64,000 bases of DNA from Hydractinia symbiolongicarpus (Eukaryota; Cnidaria; Hydrozoa; Anthoathecata; Hydractiniidae): NCBI RefSeq assembly GCF_029227915.1, contig NC_079876.1, forward strand, positions 6,446,001 to 6,510,000, given 5' to 3'. Under the pieces are notes generated by a model. It worked only from the letters and a program-made list of their open reading frames with translations. It made no database searches and was not told the DNA's origin. The translations under genes were made by a program, and so were the position numbers. Below are positions 44,816-56,840 of the stretch, in pieces (positions within the stretch are counted from its first letter, which is position 1; each line of letters opens with the position of its first letter).

Positions 44816-47381
44816 ATATTGCACTGGTCCAAGCACATATGTGTACAACCAGTTATTTTGATGTTAGAACCCACAACAGTGGAAGAATATCTGAACAGAT
44901 AAAATGCATTGTAGGAGCAGAAAGAGAAGAAACAAATATTGAATTTATATGTGGTGGTAGCCTGCAAACAATGGAACCTGAGGAGTACGAAGCATTTGAA
45001 AGAGATTACATCCAGCGTTATTTCACCGTCAATGGTAAATGCATGGAAGAACCACTCCAAATTCCACCCCCAATGCCAAACGTCACACATTCCTTATTCG
45101 CACAAAAGATAAAGGATGTTATAATCGAATTACAACATCATATGTGTACAATATTTACTCATTATAGCACGAAGGAACATATTCGATTTCTAAAACTGGA
45201 TAAAGAATTTTCTTTGAGTTTGGAAAGCACAATTACTGATAACAAAAGAATTCTACTTGTGTTGCCAAATTATATCGTCAACATTAGATATACAGAAACA
45301 ACCGACGCAGTAAGAATACAAGATGAAGTCAAAGCAGGCGAAGAAGACTTGAAGGAGCTATCTATCATCACTAAAAAATATTTTAAAAATGGTCACCTGA
45401 CAATGGTAAATGTTGTAGCTGCACCACATTTTGCAGATATCGAAAATTTCCACCTTTGTGTTGACTGCAACTTACTCTCCAAAACAACTTTGGCTGAGGA
45501 TAAAAATATGACGAAGTTCTTTTCAAATATTTTGCAAAGCTCACAAGTACAAAATAATGTTCAGGACAACAAGGAACGGTATATCAACATAGTTGGTAAA
45601 GTCATGTGTTTTATGGCTACAAGAAAAGCACTCTATTCTGTTCCTTCACTCAGTAACAACGTCCACGAACAAATAAGCTCGTTAATACTTTCTCCACAGC
45701 AACTCCGTCATTTATACAACAACTCTTTAAAAAAAATTATAATCGGTCCTCTAGGCAGTGGTAAGACAGTGCTAGCTTTAGCACATTTGGAAATAGCTTA
45801 CGAGCGCTCTGAGAATAGATCGATCATATACTATGTTATTTGGGACGGCAACACATTGCTGAAACGGGATATTGTCAATCTTACTAAAAGATTTAATTAC
45901 AAAGCCGCTGTCGAAGTTGTTGTAAAGGATACTGTCGAGTTAGCTAAGGATTTGAAAATGAATGAGGTGCCAACACCATACCAGCTATTAGAGTCATTGG
46001 TTAAGAAACATGTTGACCAAAACCTGCATCTAATAATTGATGAATTAAATGGAGAGTTCTTTAACAAGGAAGAATCATCTTTGCTTAAACACTATCTGGA
46101 AACTGAAGACAAATTAAATAACTCCTTCATCATTTTTTTCCCACAATCCATTGAGAAACATAGAACATTAATTTCACACCAAAGAGTCACAATACATGAC
46201 AAGTACAAGTATGAAGAAACAGGAATGAAAGTATTAAAACTTAACAGAGCAATGAGAACAACCCGGATAATCTTTCAGTTTTTAAAGGCTTTTGAAAATG
46301 AAGTAGAACAAGACAAGGTAACAATGAAGCTTCCCGATCAGGAATCAAAAGGTGGAATGTCCACCAAAACAAATATCGAAAAAATACTGAATTTCTTTTC
46401 CAAAATTTGGAAAAAACAACCACAACAGCGGCAAGAGCCACAACGGCGACAACAACAGCAGCAGCAGCAGCAGCAGCAACCACCACCACCACCACCACCA
46501 CCACAACAACAACAAGGACAAACTACCAGTAGCAATGTCACGCCGATAATAAAAGGAGAAGAAGAAGTATTTGAAACACCGGTTAATATTGATGTCATTG
46601 CAGCTTCCATACAAGATGGGGATCTTTCGGGTAATGTTAGAATTGACACTTCATTGAAATTTAATACAGCTCATTCAATCGGTCATAATATTGAAGGAAC
46701 AAAACCGTTATTGATACATTCGGCAAATACTCCAACAACAGACAAAGAGTTTATACCAATGTTAGCACTTGTTTTACAAGATGTATGTTTGCATCGTGCC
46801 ACTAAACGTTTGTTCATCTATAACACAATACCTCAAAAAGCTATTTTTCATAGATTACTAAGACTATTAAAGATTGATTTTTTTCACTACGACAAGTACA
46901 CTGACTGGAAAGTTTTAAATTGTGATGATATCATAGTTAAAAATCTCTTGCAGAGTCAAAATTATAACATGCTCACTACTATTGAGGGAAGTCGTGGAGT
47001 TGAAGCAGCCGAATGCATCTGTATAATTGAAAGCAATGATTGCAAGTTAAAACATTTGACGTTAGAAGCAATGTCCAGAGCGACACAAAAACTGGTCCTT
47101 GTTTCAGCGTCCAACGTCTACTAATCGGATACAGTAAAATCATCAACTGGTCATATCATCAGTAAACTGTTAACTGAACATCTGGTTGAATACAATGTAG
47201 AAGTCTCAAACGATGAAGATACAGAAATACCGTTCACAAAGTCTATGGAAAGTAACAATAAAATAGTTTTTAACATAAAACCACAATATTGGAAATTCAA
47301 AGAAATGATAAAAGATTTGGAACATATTGGTTTTCAGGTGACGGATGAACGCCTAAATGCGCATGAGATCGTTAGGAAAAA
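44816..47381 (+). CDS. Exon 3: superfamily-1 helicase-like P-loop NTPase, with an in-frame stop
   Basis: The exon enters in phase 1 (G|AT, Asp). The first 300 or so residues are an unassigned alpha/beta region. The ATPase core follows: a Q-motif-like 'LSPQQLRHLYNN', Walker A GPLGSGKT (45745-45768), Walker B 'LHLIIDE' (46024-46044), motif V 'TIEGSRGVE' (46978-47004) and motif VI 'EAMSRATQKLVLV' (from 47065). This order fits UvrD/DUF2075-like SF1 ATPases. Between the two lobes lies a low-complexity Gln/Pro tract (46421-46520). A TAA at 47122-47124 halts the frame, yet the same frame then stays open for 85 more codons to a good donor (gtaagt at 47382) that matches exon 4 in phase. So this is either a recent nonsense mutation, a sequencing error or readthrough. 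ATP use by such a domain could act as a switch; that is inference. Confidence 0.82.
46421..46520 (+). repeat. CAG/CAA and CCA tract coding poly-Gln then poly-Pro
   Basis: Within exon 3 a run of about ten Gln codons, eight Pro codons and four Gln codons links the two NTPase lobes. Long frames on the minus strand here (46241-46649) are shadows of the tract. Confidence 0.95.
47122..47124 (+). other. Premature in-frame TAA in the NTPase exon
   Basis: The frame reads ...SASNVY, stop, SDTVKSSTGH... and remains open to the donor at 47382, where the phase (2) matches the FN3 exon. A single-base change could create this stop from a sense codon. No splice signals remove it. Confidence 0.8.
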
Positions 47382-47790
47382 GTAAGTAAAATTTTTAAAC
47401 AATAGAGAACAAATTCTCTTTTGAATAGTTCTTAAAAAAATTTAAATTCAGTGATTCATATTAAAGAATTGGATGGTAAGGGTTGTGTTATATTAAAATA
47501 AAAGACCCCCACGAGATGACCAAAGTGTGATGATTCCCAATCCTCTCTCCTTTCTTTTGTGAAATTTGTTCTAGAGAGGCAAAAAAATCACGACATATGT
47601 GTCAGGGCCTATTCTGTACTTAATAAAAACATTGTAAGAGTTTTCTGATGTTAAAAATGTTAACCTGCTGCTAAGCATGAAAATAAAAAAAAATTATTAG
47701 ACAAAATTTTGATCATCTTATAATTTATTTTATTAAGTAAAGTCTGTTTTGTTAAATAATATGATATAAATGCAATATTAATAATTTTAG

Positions 47791-48057
47791 CCTTTATCCT
47801 CCTGGAGAAGTGAGCAATATAATTTGCTCATATTTGTCACGTAAATCATGCATATTGAGATGGCAAAAGGACGCTAATAAATACACCGTTAGAAGACAAG
47901 AAAGTAAAAATTCAACCTGGAATAACTTAGCAACTGACATTTCTTGCAATCAATACATCGTTGATGACATGGTATTTGGTGAAACGTGCAAGTTTTGTGT
48001 TGTTGCTAAAAATCATCTTGGTGTATCTGATGACAGCATTGTGTCTTATCGTCACGA
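47791..48057 (+). CDS. Exon 4: fibronectin type III domain
   Basis: The acceptor 'ataattttag' completes codon AA|C (Asn), and the donor 'gtaaga' follows at 48058 in phase 2. The roughly 89 residues fit one FN3 fold: 'YPPGEVSNI' in strand A, 'SCILRWQKD' with the core Trp, 'KYTVRRQ', 'STWNNLA', and 'GETCKFCVVAKNHLGVSDDS', the usual G-x-x-Y/C-x-F-x-V-x-A-x-N-x-x-G end. In NLR-like proteins such a domain usually spaces the ATPase from the sensor. No signal peptide is visible in exon 1, so the protein is predicted to be intracellular. Confidence 0.82.
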
Positions 48058-48155
48058 GTAAGATTATATTCAAGTCCTATTCAAAACATTTTATAGCCAT
48101 GTGTTAAAAAGTATGTCAGGCTTGAGGAATATTAACATGTGCTCAATTTTTTTAG

Positions 48156-48187
48156 ACTTCCAAACGTCAAGGGTGTCCAATTTGAAG
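48156..48187 (+). CDS. Exon 5: 32-nt micro-exon
   Basis: A pyrimidine-rich acceptor 'aatttttttag' and a donor 'gtaagag' frame 32 bases. With the split Glu codon (GA|A) they read ELPNVKGVQFE plus one base. It exits in phase 1. The next good exon with a phase-1 entry is the ankyrin exon at 52650, giving ...QFE|DIVEIIKSND... Without that exon the gene would have no evident end before 49.8 kb. Confidence 0.65.
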
Positions 48188-48914
48188 GTAAGAGAAATAG
48201 TTATCGTTTTATCAGCATAATTTTAAGCAAGAAAATCACCACAACACTCTTTGTCACAAAATAGGCATAAAAAAATTAGCATGACAAAATAAGTGTTGAC
48301 TAATTGTGTGATTTAAAAAAATTAACATTTATTAAAAAATTTTGTTGTTCATGTTGTTATTTACCTGTTACAAAAAGAATGCGGAATAGTTAAATATTTG
48401 CTTTCTTCGTTACCCATATTACAACAAACAAATTATTCTAATTATTTATTACACACTTAATTTATTACTGTACTTATACCATGGGACACGCAAAGTCAAT
48501 TTAATGACACTATTTTCTGAAACGAATTTAGTCCTAGAACCTTTTAAGAATTTTTTTTCATCTAGTGTTGATTTTAAAACAGATCTTTACTAAAAACGTA
48601 AGAGGTTATTAGACGTTTTTGTTTTCCTTTTGTAAAATTTCGACAATGTTTTGTTTCTCGGTCATATGACATTAATTAAGAGAAACTAAGTGTTATCAAG
48701 TGAAAATAAAGCTACTCTGCACATTGGTAATATATATCCTAAAAGGAGGCTTTGGAGTAACAAAACATCAAAGGCAAAAATAGTTCCGCTAAAATGTACT
48801 GCGCTGATGTTGCTGTGGTGTCATAGACCAAACTAAACTTGCTTGTTTCTGTCATGATATTATTTATATTTTGTGACGATGACTAAACAAATAAGTCATA
48901 ATACTTTTAAGAAA
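48188..48914. other. Intron-like sequence; no exon seen
   Basis: AT-rich, with no convincing acceptor-donor pair flanking an open frame. Confidence 0.45.
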
Positions 48915-49740
48915 AGAAAAATAATCAATCAGTGTGTTTTTCTTGCTATATATGAATACGTGACAACAAAATAAAAAGCTTATCATGTAGTTTACATAAT
49001 AAATTGTACGCATGTTCGTAAAAATTTACAAATCAACGTTGTTTGTTACGCACGCTGTCAATAAAAGTGATACAAAACTTCTCACTTGGTATTAATAAAG
49101 TTTTCAAGCTTTGTCAATAGAAAAAAATTTGTTCAAATATTGCCATTAATTTTATTATCTCGTGGTTGCTCGATTTATTCAAATTATTTGTTTAGCATAG
49201 ATTATTAATAATTTAAAAGTAATACATATTTTCTGCATAATTTCTGGTGTAGTTTAGCCTAGTTAGCTAAGCTTTTTTCTCGGATATCTAATTCAGTTTT
49301 TCTCAAACGAAAGTTTAGACGCAAACAAATGTTAGAGCAAATCCCTTAAATTTAAATTCAAACCACGCATTATTTATGGCTATATCGTACTTTGCTGGGC
49401 ATAGTTAAAGAAGCAAAGATAAACTGCTCAACAAGTGTATGCAAAGTGAGAACGTCCTTTTGAGACCTACATTTACCTGCAAAAGGGATATTTTTACGAA
49501 GCGAATTGGGAATAGCGAATTCGGCGGCTAATTACCAGCGAAATATCTATTTGATTTTCACGGGAAACAAAAAAAACATGTGACCAATTTAACATTCTGA
49601 GTGTAAGCACTTTTTCTGGTATTAAAAACCGGATAGTTATTTTGAATTCTAAATAAACAGTTTTCTTATTGGTTAAAAGATATTTTATAAAATATTTCTA
49701 CTTTTCGGGGAAGAGAATTTTTCAAAGCAAAATCAAAACA
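48915..49740 (+). repeat. Repeat R, second copy
   Basis: The counterpart of 11610-12440. It shares 'aaaagtgatac.aaac.tctcactt', 'atattgccattaattttatta' and 'ttctggtgtagttta' in the same order. It ends about 85 bases before the left edge of duplication copy 2. Confidence 0.7.
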
Positions 49741-52649
49741 AACAAAACTTTGCATGCTCAGATATATTTAGTTGGCGAACTCGTTTAGCAATACAAACAA
49801 TGAGGCTGAGGAAAAGAAAACAAAATAAGAACATCGGCAAGACTAAAACACCAATTTTCTCTCTACTCCCGAGAGAAATACATTTGGCAAAAAGAAATTT
49901 TAGCAGAATCAATCCTAAATGTTTTTATAAATCTTTGAAATGAATAACAAAATAAAAACTACTTTTACCGGTACATGTTATAATAAGGAACATTTCAGGC
50001 TGTAACGAATATAAGCGTATATATTGTAAATGTACCTTCAAGCTTCAAGTTTACTCCAATACAACACTAAAGCTTGCTGACTTACCAAATTTCACACCAA
50101 GTTTAAAAAAACTATTCCCTTTTGCCTTTTCTTTTTGAACCCGTAGCTAGCTCTCGGTCATACTTAAATTTCGCATAATAATTTGAAAGTTGATCACTTT
50201 GTGCAAAGTTGGACAATGTTGTATGATGCGAATCCTCCCTGTAAGTCGCTTGGCGCACTATTTACAGTAAAACTCTTATAACGACTACAGCCTCGTCTCT
50301 ATGTTATATGGACTTTGCAGAGGGAAAAGCCTGTTATTCAAGTTAGTAATGAAAAGCCTTGTTTTCAAGTTACCCACATTTGAAAAATATTGCTAATAGT
50401 AACCACCCGGTGAGAAAAAACAAACAATCATAAGCAATTAAATCATTTCGTCGTAAAATTTAGACTGATTTTTTCTTTCCTTGTTCTGACTAGAACGAAC
50501 AAACTCCCCAAATTTATAGTGTAGCGTGTGAGTCTAAGTTAGTGTTAGGCAGTTGATTTTGATATTTAAAGCGCATATTTTGTAAATATACATCATAGAT
50601 TCAATTTTACTCCAACACATACTCTAAAGCTGGCTTAACATACCGAATTTTGCACCAAGTTCGGAAACACTATTTACATTTACCTTTCGTTTTTGAACAC
50701 GTGGCTCTCGGCCATACTTAAATTTTGATGAATACTTTTCAAGCAAGATGCCTCGTACCACTTTACTGTTCCATGCAAAGTGGCTTTCCTGAAGTTGATC
50801 ACTTTGTACAAAGTTGGTCATTGTTATATGATGCGATTTCTCACTGTAACTCGCATGGCGTACTATTACCAGCAAAACTCTTATAACGACTACAGCCTCG
50901 TTTCTATGTGATTTGATTTTTGTAAAAATTACATTAGAAATTTGCAGAGGGAAAGCCTGTTTTTCAAGTTAGTTACAATATAGTATTGAATAACCTCGTT
51001 TTCAAGTTTTCCACATTTTTTAAAAATTATTGCTAATACTAACCATCCGGCGGGAAAAAAACAATCATAAGCAAATCAAAAGTCATTTCATCGTAAAATT
51101 TATACTCGGTTGGTTTTTTGTTTTAACAATATCTTTTTCCTAAAGCTGTTGAGTTTGAATTTTTGCAATATCTAAGGCTCGTGCTCTTTTTTGTTCTTAT
51201 AAAGAAACCCGCACAGTTTTTAATCGATCGCGTGTCAGAGAAACATCTTTGAAATGTTCGTGCAGACGAAATCGAATATATTGAGTACAGTCATTCTATT
51301 TTTATCACTATATCATACTCAACCAAAACGAATATGTTTCATTCAGCAAATAATGTTGATAGAAACTGGTCGTTTGAGGTGAGAGAAAATTTAATTTTGA
51401 TAAAAGCAGTAGCTAGTTTTTATTATACATTATTTTTATTCATGAGAAACCCGTTTACAATTATTGGAGTATTTACTAAGAGCTGTGTACCTAAGTCTCG
51501 TGTTCTTTAGAATTTGTTCTTATAAAAAACCGATCGCGTGTCAGAGACACAATCTTTAAAATATTCGTGCAGACGAAATCGAATATATTGAGTACAATTT
51601 GTTCTATTTTTATCACTATATCATACTCAACCAAAACGAATATGTTTCATTCAACAAATAATGTTGATAGGTCGTGTGAGGTGAGAGAAAATTTAATTTT
51701 GATAAAAGCAGTAGCTAGTTTTTATTATACATTATTTTTATTCATGAGAAGTCTGTTCACAATTAACGGAGTATTTACTAAGAGCTGTGTAATTTTAATT
51801 TTTTTTTAGAATTTAAACTGAAAAAACTAACAAACTCTTTTTGCGTGCTTGAGATTATGCTCTGTCTTGCAATTTTCTCCATACAATCTGAAAAAGCGTT
51901 ATTTGTTCAATATTAATATTTAGTGAAGTTTTTTCTTTGTTCGTAAGAAACTAAATAAAGTCATGGAATAAGCATACTAGCCAGCCTCGGTTTTAGGGAT
52001 TCATCGCCGTCTTCCCACATGCCATATAATTAAAAAATCCCTAGGGACAAGAGTGCTAGATTAGACAATACTAATATTTGGTAAAATTTTTCCTTTGTTT
52101 TAAAAAGCTAATTGAAGATTCATGAAATAAGCAGACTATCCAGCCTCGTTTCCAGATCTAGCCCAGATTTATCTTTTTGTTATTTTCCGGCATAAGAAAT
52201 AGATAAAAAATCCCTGGGAACGAAAGTGTTAGACTAGGTTGGTTTATAAAAACGCATTATGTTATCGTAATAATTGTAGGAATAGCTATATTTACTTCCG
52301 AGATTTTTATTAAAAATGTCATGTGAAATTATTTTAACAGGCGAAAAATTTTAGGGTCTCGACTTTAACTGAAACATTTCCGTGGTTCATACAAGTAAAA
52401 CAATTTTCTCCTGATGCAAATTATCCTATATATGATGACGTCAACATATTAATATTAACTTAAATAAAAATAAATTATTACTATATTTTTTGTTTCTGTG
52501 TTTTCACAATTACTTTTTTTTTATGTTTAATACATTATAAAATGTTTTACGATAAAAAAAAGTATTTAATGATGTCATAAGTTTTTCGTTATCATGTTTC
52601 ATTAATTTATAAATTTATAATTTTTATTCATTTATTATTTTATTTTTAG

Positions 52650-53128
52650 ATATCGTGGAAATTATTAAATCTAACGATATCGAGAAACTGAAAAAATTAC
52701 TATCCATTCATCCAAACATCGTTCACATGAGAGGTAAATATAAACACACACCATTGATGTGGACAGTATGGAACACCGACAATACATCAATGGTGGAAAT
52801 ACTTATCTCATATGGGAGTGATGTTTGGGCGGAAGATAGATTGAAACAAAACAGTTATCATGTCGCTGCATATCGTGATCGTCACACAATATTAGATATG
52901 TTATGTCGACATGATGTAACAAACATCAACCGTGGAGATGTTGACAACCGCACACCATTATATTTTGCTGCAGCGCGTGGTCACATCTCATGTGTTGATG
53001 TTTTGTTGCGTCATGAAAATATTGATGTGATGATCAAAGATAAATATGGATATACAGCTTATGATTATGCTGGAGTATGGAATGGACAAAACTGGGAAAT
53101 AATAAGACGAAAAATAAAAGAATACGAA
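52650..53128 (+). CDS. Ankyrin-repeat exon, copy 2
   Basis: The same acceptor and donor as copy 1 frame 479 bases, in phase 1 and out phase 0. The roughly 159 residues carry the same ankyrin framework (YTPLMW replaced by HTPLMW; 'RTPLYFAAARGH'; 'GYTAYDYAGVW'). Against copy 1 I count 27 replacement base changes, one lost codon and a single silent change (CTC/CTT). Changes include E-D-D-Y to K-Y-K-H, M-H to Y-R, V-F to A-R and E-D to K-Y, in the beta-hairpin and inner-helix positions that face ligands. The frame is intact, so the exon is likely functional and is the best candidate for the C-terminal sensor of the HEPN-NTPase gene upstream. Confidence 0.85.
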
Positions 53129-54077
53129 GTAAGTTATTAAGTTGATTTAATAAATTAGAAAGAAGAATAAAATTGTATTTTATTTTAATTTGAAAATAAT
53201 AAGGATTAAATAAATGTTTAAATAAATATATAGGTATGGAATGTTTTTATTTTTTTAAATTTTGGTGCGAAGAAATTAAAAGTTAATAAATTCGAAAGAA
53301 TAATGAATTTTTTATTTCTTTTAATTTGATAATAATGATGATAAATGAAAGTTAAAAAACGAATGAAATGATTCGCAATAATAAAATGATGGATGATTTT
53401 TATTTGAGTGGAGTAAACTAATTAACAAATTGAAGGATATAATGAATCCAAATTTAAGAAACTTAAGAATAAAATGTTGAATGTCAAAAATATTTTTTTA
53501 TAACAAATTGGATAACATGAATAAAATACTTAAGAATAAAATGTTGAGGTTGTCAAGTAGATTATTGTGACAGTCCAAAGTAGAAAGTATTTTTAATAAA
53601 AAATAGTGAATTATTATAGCTGTTAATAATTCTGACAGCATTAATTTTTATGTATGTAAAAATAATGAGAAGAGATAAGTATATAATATAACGAAATTAA
53701 AAATAATAAATTTTATAAGAGAAAAAGAAGAAGTAAAAATACAATTTCGTACCCAGACTGTTTTTTATTTTACATCTTCTGAAATTGATTGTTATTATTG
53801 TTAGCATGAATTAAATATTATAGATGTTAAAATATTTAAAATAAAAGATATTTAAAACATTCAAAAATAAGAATGCCACGATGTTAAACTTTTTTCTCGT
53901 AATCCGAAATTATTTTGTTTTTTGCATAGCCATTGTACAAATTTCGCGTTATAAAAGGATTTTATGGACAAATTGACAGATTGTCTCTCATTTAGAAGAC
54001 ATGGCTATGACGATGGCTGTTCTAATACTTAAGTAGCTATACTTTAAAAGAACACATCTTTTTATCTTTCAGGACAG

Positions 54078-54133
54078 GACGAAGTGAATATTTCAAATGA
54101 TTTTGTTTTGAAAAACAACAATCAGTTTGTGAG
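54078..54133 (+). CDS. Putative small 3' exon, copy 2
   Basis: Tandem acceptors 'ttcag|gacag' and donor 'gag|gtgag' match copy 1. From the second acceptor it reads DEVNIS...NQFV in frame with the ankyrin exon, then splices to 54222, where 'A TGA' stops. The first acceptor gives an immediate TGA at 54085-54087 instead. Confidence 0.4.
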
Positions 54134-55849
54134 GTGAGACGATACTTTATACAATTGGATATATTTCTCTTTTGTTTTTTCTATTTTTAACTTTCTTTCA
54201 TGAAATTTATTTATTTTTTAGATGAGGAACGAGTCCAGTTTTTAGTTTTATTTTATATTGTAATAAATTTATTTGTAGTAAAACGTACTGAAACATTTTT
54301 CTGTTCGATTTTTATCAAGCCTTGTTTCGTTTATATTTCATTCAGGAAGCGACACATGTCAAAGGTCACGTGTTTTTTTAAACTGTCTCAAACTTGCGGC
54401 ATGGTGCAATGTAGAGTAAATCTTATTTATTACAAACGTCAACTAATATACTTTCTCAACCTCGTCCCCAAGTCTTGTTAGGCCTTTATATTTTGAAGGC
54501 CCTGGCTGGTCACGTGACGACAGAATACCCACGTATAGTGGGTATTTTGAAAATAATTATTTGTCTCGCTCTTCCAAAATATACACAAGCAGTCGAGAAA
54601 AAAATGAAAGAACTAACACAATTATTTAGAATGGTTAAAATAATATTAATAAGAAAAAAATTATATATATTTTTATATAAATATTTTTATATAAATATTT
54701 TTATATTGTAAAAAATATTTTTATTTATTTATAATAATATTATTTAATGTTTAAAAGAACTGTTAATAAATATTGTATAATATATTAAACATTCACACTT
54801 GCGTACCTGTTTTTAATTTCCAGTACTTCTCCCCTTTTTTTTTTAAACTTCTTCCCATTTTAAAAAAGTTCATCCTATTCTGATTATACTGAAGAACAGC
54901 AATTTAACATTTATTAAGTAAAATTCGAAATAATAAAGCAAATATAAAGACACATTTTCTTGTGTTTACATGATACTCGTCAAAAGCCGCCATTATATGG
55001 TAATTTTTTTTGTGGGATGAAATCCAGATTGATGTCATCTCCTAGATGGTAAAAGAAACCCCATGAACATGTTGCCGCAAAACTCATAAAACATTCTTGT
55101 GAATAATTATAAAATTAATGTCTAAGTAAAATAGAAGTAGTGCCAGAAAGCATTCTTTCGTTTCAGTCTCCCAACAGGTCAGAATCAACGAGCTGCGTGA
55201 ACCATCCTCGTCCCCATCCTTGTTGCCTGATAAGTCAAATCCGCTAGCGCTCGGGCTACATCTCAATAAGGCAAGAACCCCTGGGAACGTGGTTGTGCGT
55301 GGACCCATGAACAGAGTAGATACTTTTTCAAAACGAGTATAATATAAGATGAACACTTTTCACCGGATGTTTTGATCAACGCTGTCAAAAAGCCTGTGGT
55401 AAATTTTAATCATAGTAAATGGAGTCCTGCGCAAATCTCAGCATAGATCCTGCGCAAATTTCAATACGCACTCGTCTTTTACGTTGCACCTAGGGCTTCC
55501 CTTATTATAATACAGGAATTTACGGACTTCTATTTTGATCTGCGCGTTATTTTTGCTTGCCGGAACCTTTGACCGTTTGCGGGAATTCTATCCTCGATCA
55601 CAGGACATGTCGTGATGATCAACGCTTTCTGAATCAAAAACGCTTGCTGAGTTAAACTGTGTAATCAACAAAAACTCTGTCCATGTGGGCATTGCTATAC
55701 ATTTTCTACTCTTTTGCGGACTTTTCCGTGAGGGAAGTAGCAAAATAAGTTATTGCTCATCTCCAGTACCTGTTACAATCTCATCTTCAAACAAAACAAA
55801 ACAACCGTATGATATATATAAAACCGCTTATCCATGTGGGTATGGTGAC

Positions 55850-56629
55850 ATGATCCATCGATTTGGGAGATCCGTTCTAGAACTACGTATGATTTCAAAC
55901 TTCGTGTAAATTTGATTTATCAGCATTTTAAGTACAAATTGCGCGACCTCACTCAAAATTGGTTAGCTTTAATAAAGCTCAGAGAGTATGCTGATGCTGG
56001 TCATGAGTAAAATTCTGCTGGGGATTATTTCTTGATGGAACTATCCGTCCAATATGTCGAACCAAAAGATGTCAACAAGCTATATACAATGGCAATAAAT
56101 AGATCTATTCTTTTAAATTTTAAAGCGTTGTTGGACTAAACGGTTAAATTGCGAGTTTGTATGGACCTACGGAAGGTAGGAGACGCGATTGTGCTCTTTT
56201 GAATACTTCCGGATTACTTCAAAGTTTACAACATTCACATTCTCCTCATGAACAGTTATTGCGCATTTATGGTTATCTTGCATACCTCATTCGTCCACAA
56301 ATAATATGGCCCTTTAAGGATGCGAATATACTACTAATCAAAGACCGTTAAATGAGGCCATGAGCAAAGTGAGAATATCTGTGGAATGTATATTTGGTGA
56401 CATTGTGAATTACTCGCATTTTTAGAAAAAGTTGAAGATAAGCTTGAGTGCTGCTGGAAAAATGAATTCACTTTGTGCACTTCTTCATGATGAATTCAGA
56501 ATTCTTAAAGTTCTCTGGAGTTTATCGGTTCATGTTAAGAAGATTTTATACCATATTTGTTTAAAATCTTTGCAACGTCAGTGCAAAAATAACTTTTATA
56601 TTCCATGCAAAGAACACGAGTTCGTGTAA
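55850..56629 (+). pseudogene. Decayed PIF/Harbinger transposase, copy 2
   Basis: This shows the same ordered motifs as 6063-6842 (HRFGRSVLEL, DGTIRPICR, GRRRDCALL, VECIFG, LSAAGKMNSLCALLH). The second catalytic Asp context has changed from RRHD to RRRD. Stops are at equivalent places, so the gene was already dead before duplication. Confidence 0.7.
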
Positions 56630-56840
56630 AGTATTCACAAACTTTCTTTTGCGTAAATTTTTTGAAATATCGCGATACAATGTAAGAACTACGTTTATAT
56701 TTTACACACAGAACACGAGTTCGTGTAAAGTATTCCCGAACTTTCTTCTTTGTAAATTATTTGAAATATCACGATACAATGTAAGAACTACGTTTATATT
56801 TCACACAAAGAACACGAGTTCGTGTAAAGTATTCACAAAC
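56613..56840 (+). repeat. 99-bp tandem repeat expanded in copy 2
   Basis: 'aacacgagttcgtgtaaagt' recurs at 56613, 56712 and 56811, each preceded by 'ttgaaatatc.cgatacaat' in the two additional units. Copy 1 has a single unit at about 6826. The 'cacga.ttcgtg' core is a near-palindrome. Confidence 0.9.

Larger units (their letters stand above)
42630..54225 (+). other. Proposed whole gene: HEPN - coiled coil - NTPase - FN3 - ankyrin
   Basis: The model joins 42630-43522, 44062-44330, 44816-47381, 47791-48057, 48156-48187, 52650-53128 and 54078-54133, ending at a TGA at 54223. All junction phases agree (2, 1, 2, 2, 1, 0, 2). The predicted protein has about 1,500 residues apart from the TAA at 47122. 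The weakest link is the 4.46-kb intron 48188-52649, which spans repeat R and the left edge of the duplication. If it is real, copy 1 carries the 3' part of a sister gene whose 5' part lies left of the window. The layout is like NLR receptors: effector/oligomer domain, ATPase switch, variable repeat sensor. Confidence 0.55.

Noticed and set aside
46241-46649. Overlapping minus-strand frames rich in Val, Ala, Cys or Leu
   Set aside because: Shadows of the CAG/CCA tract in the plus-strand NTPase exon.
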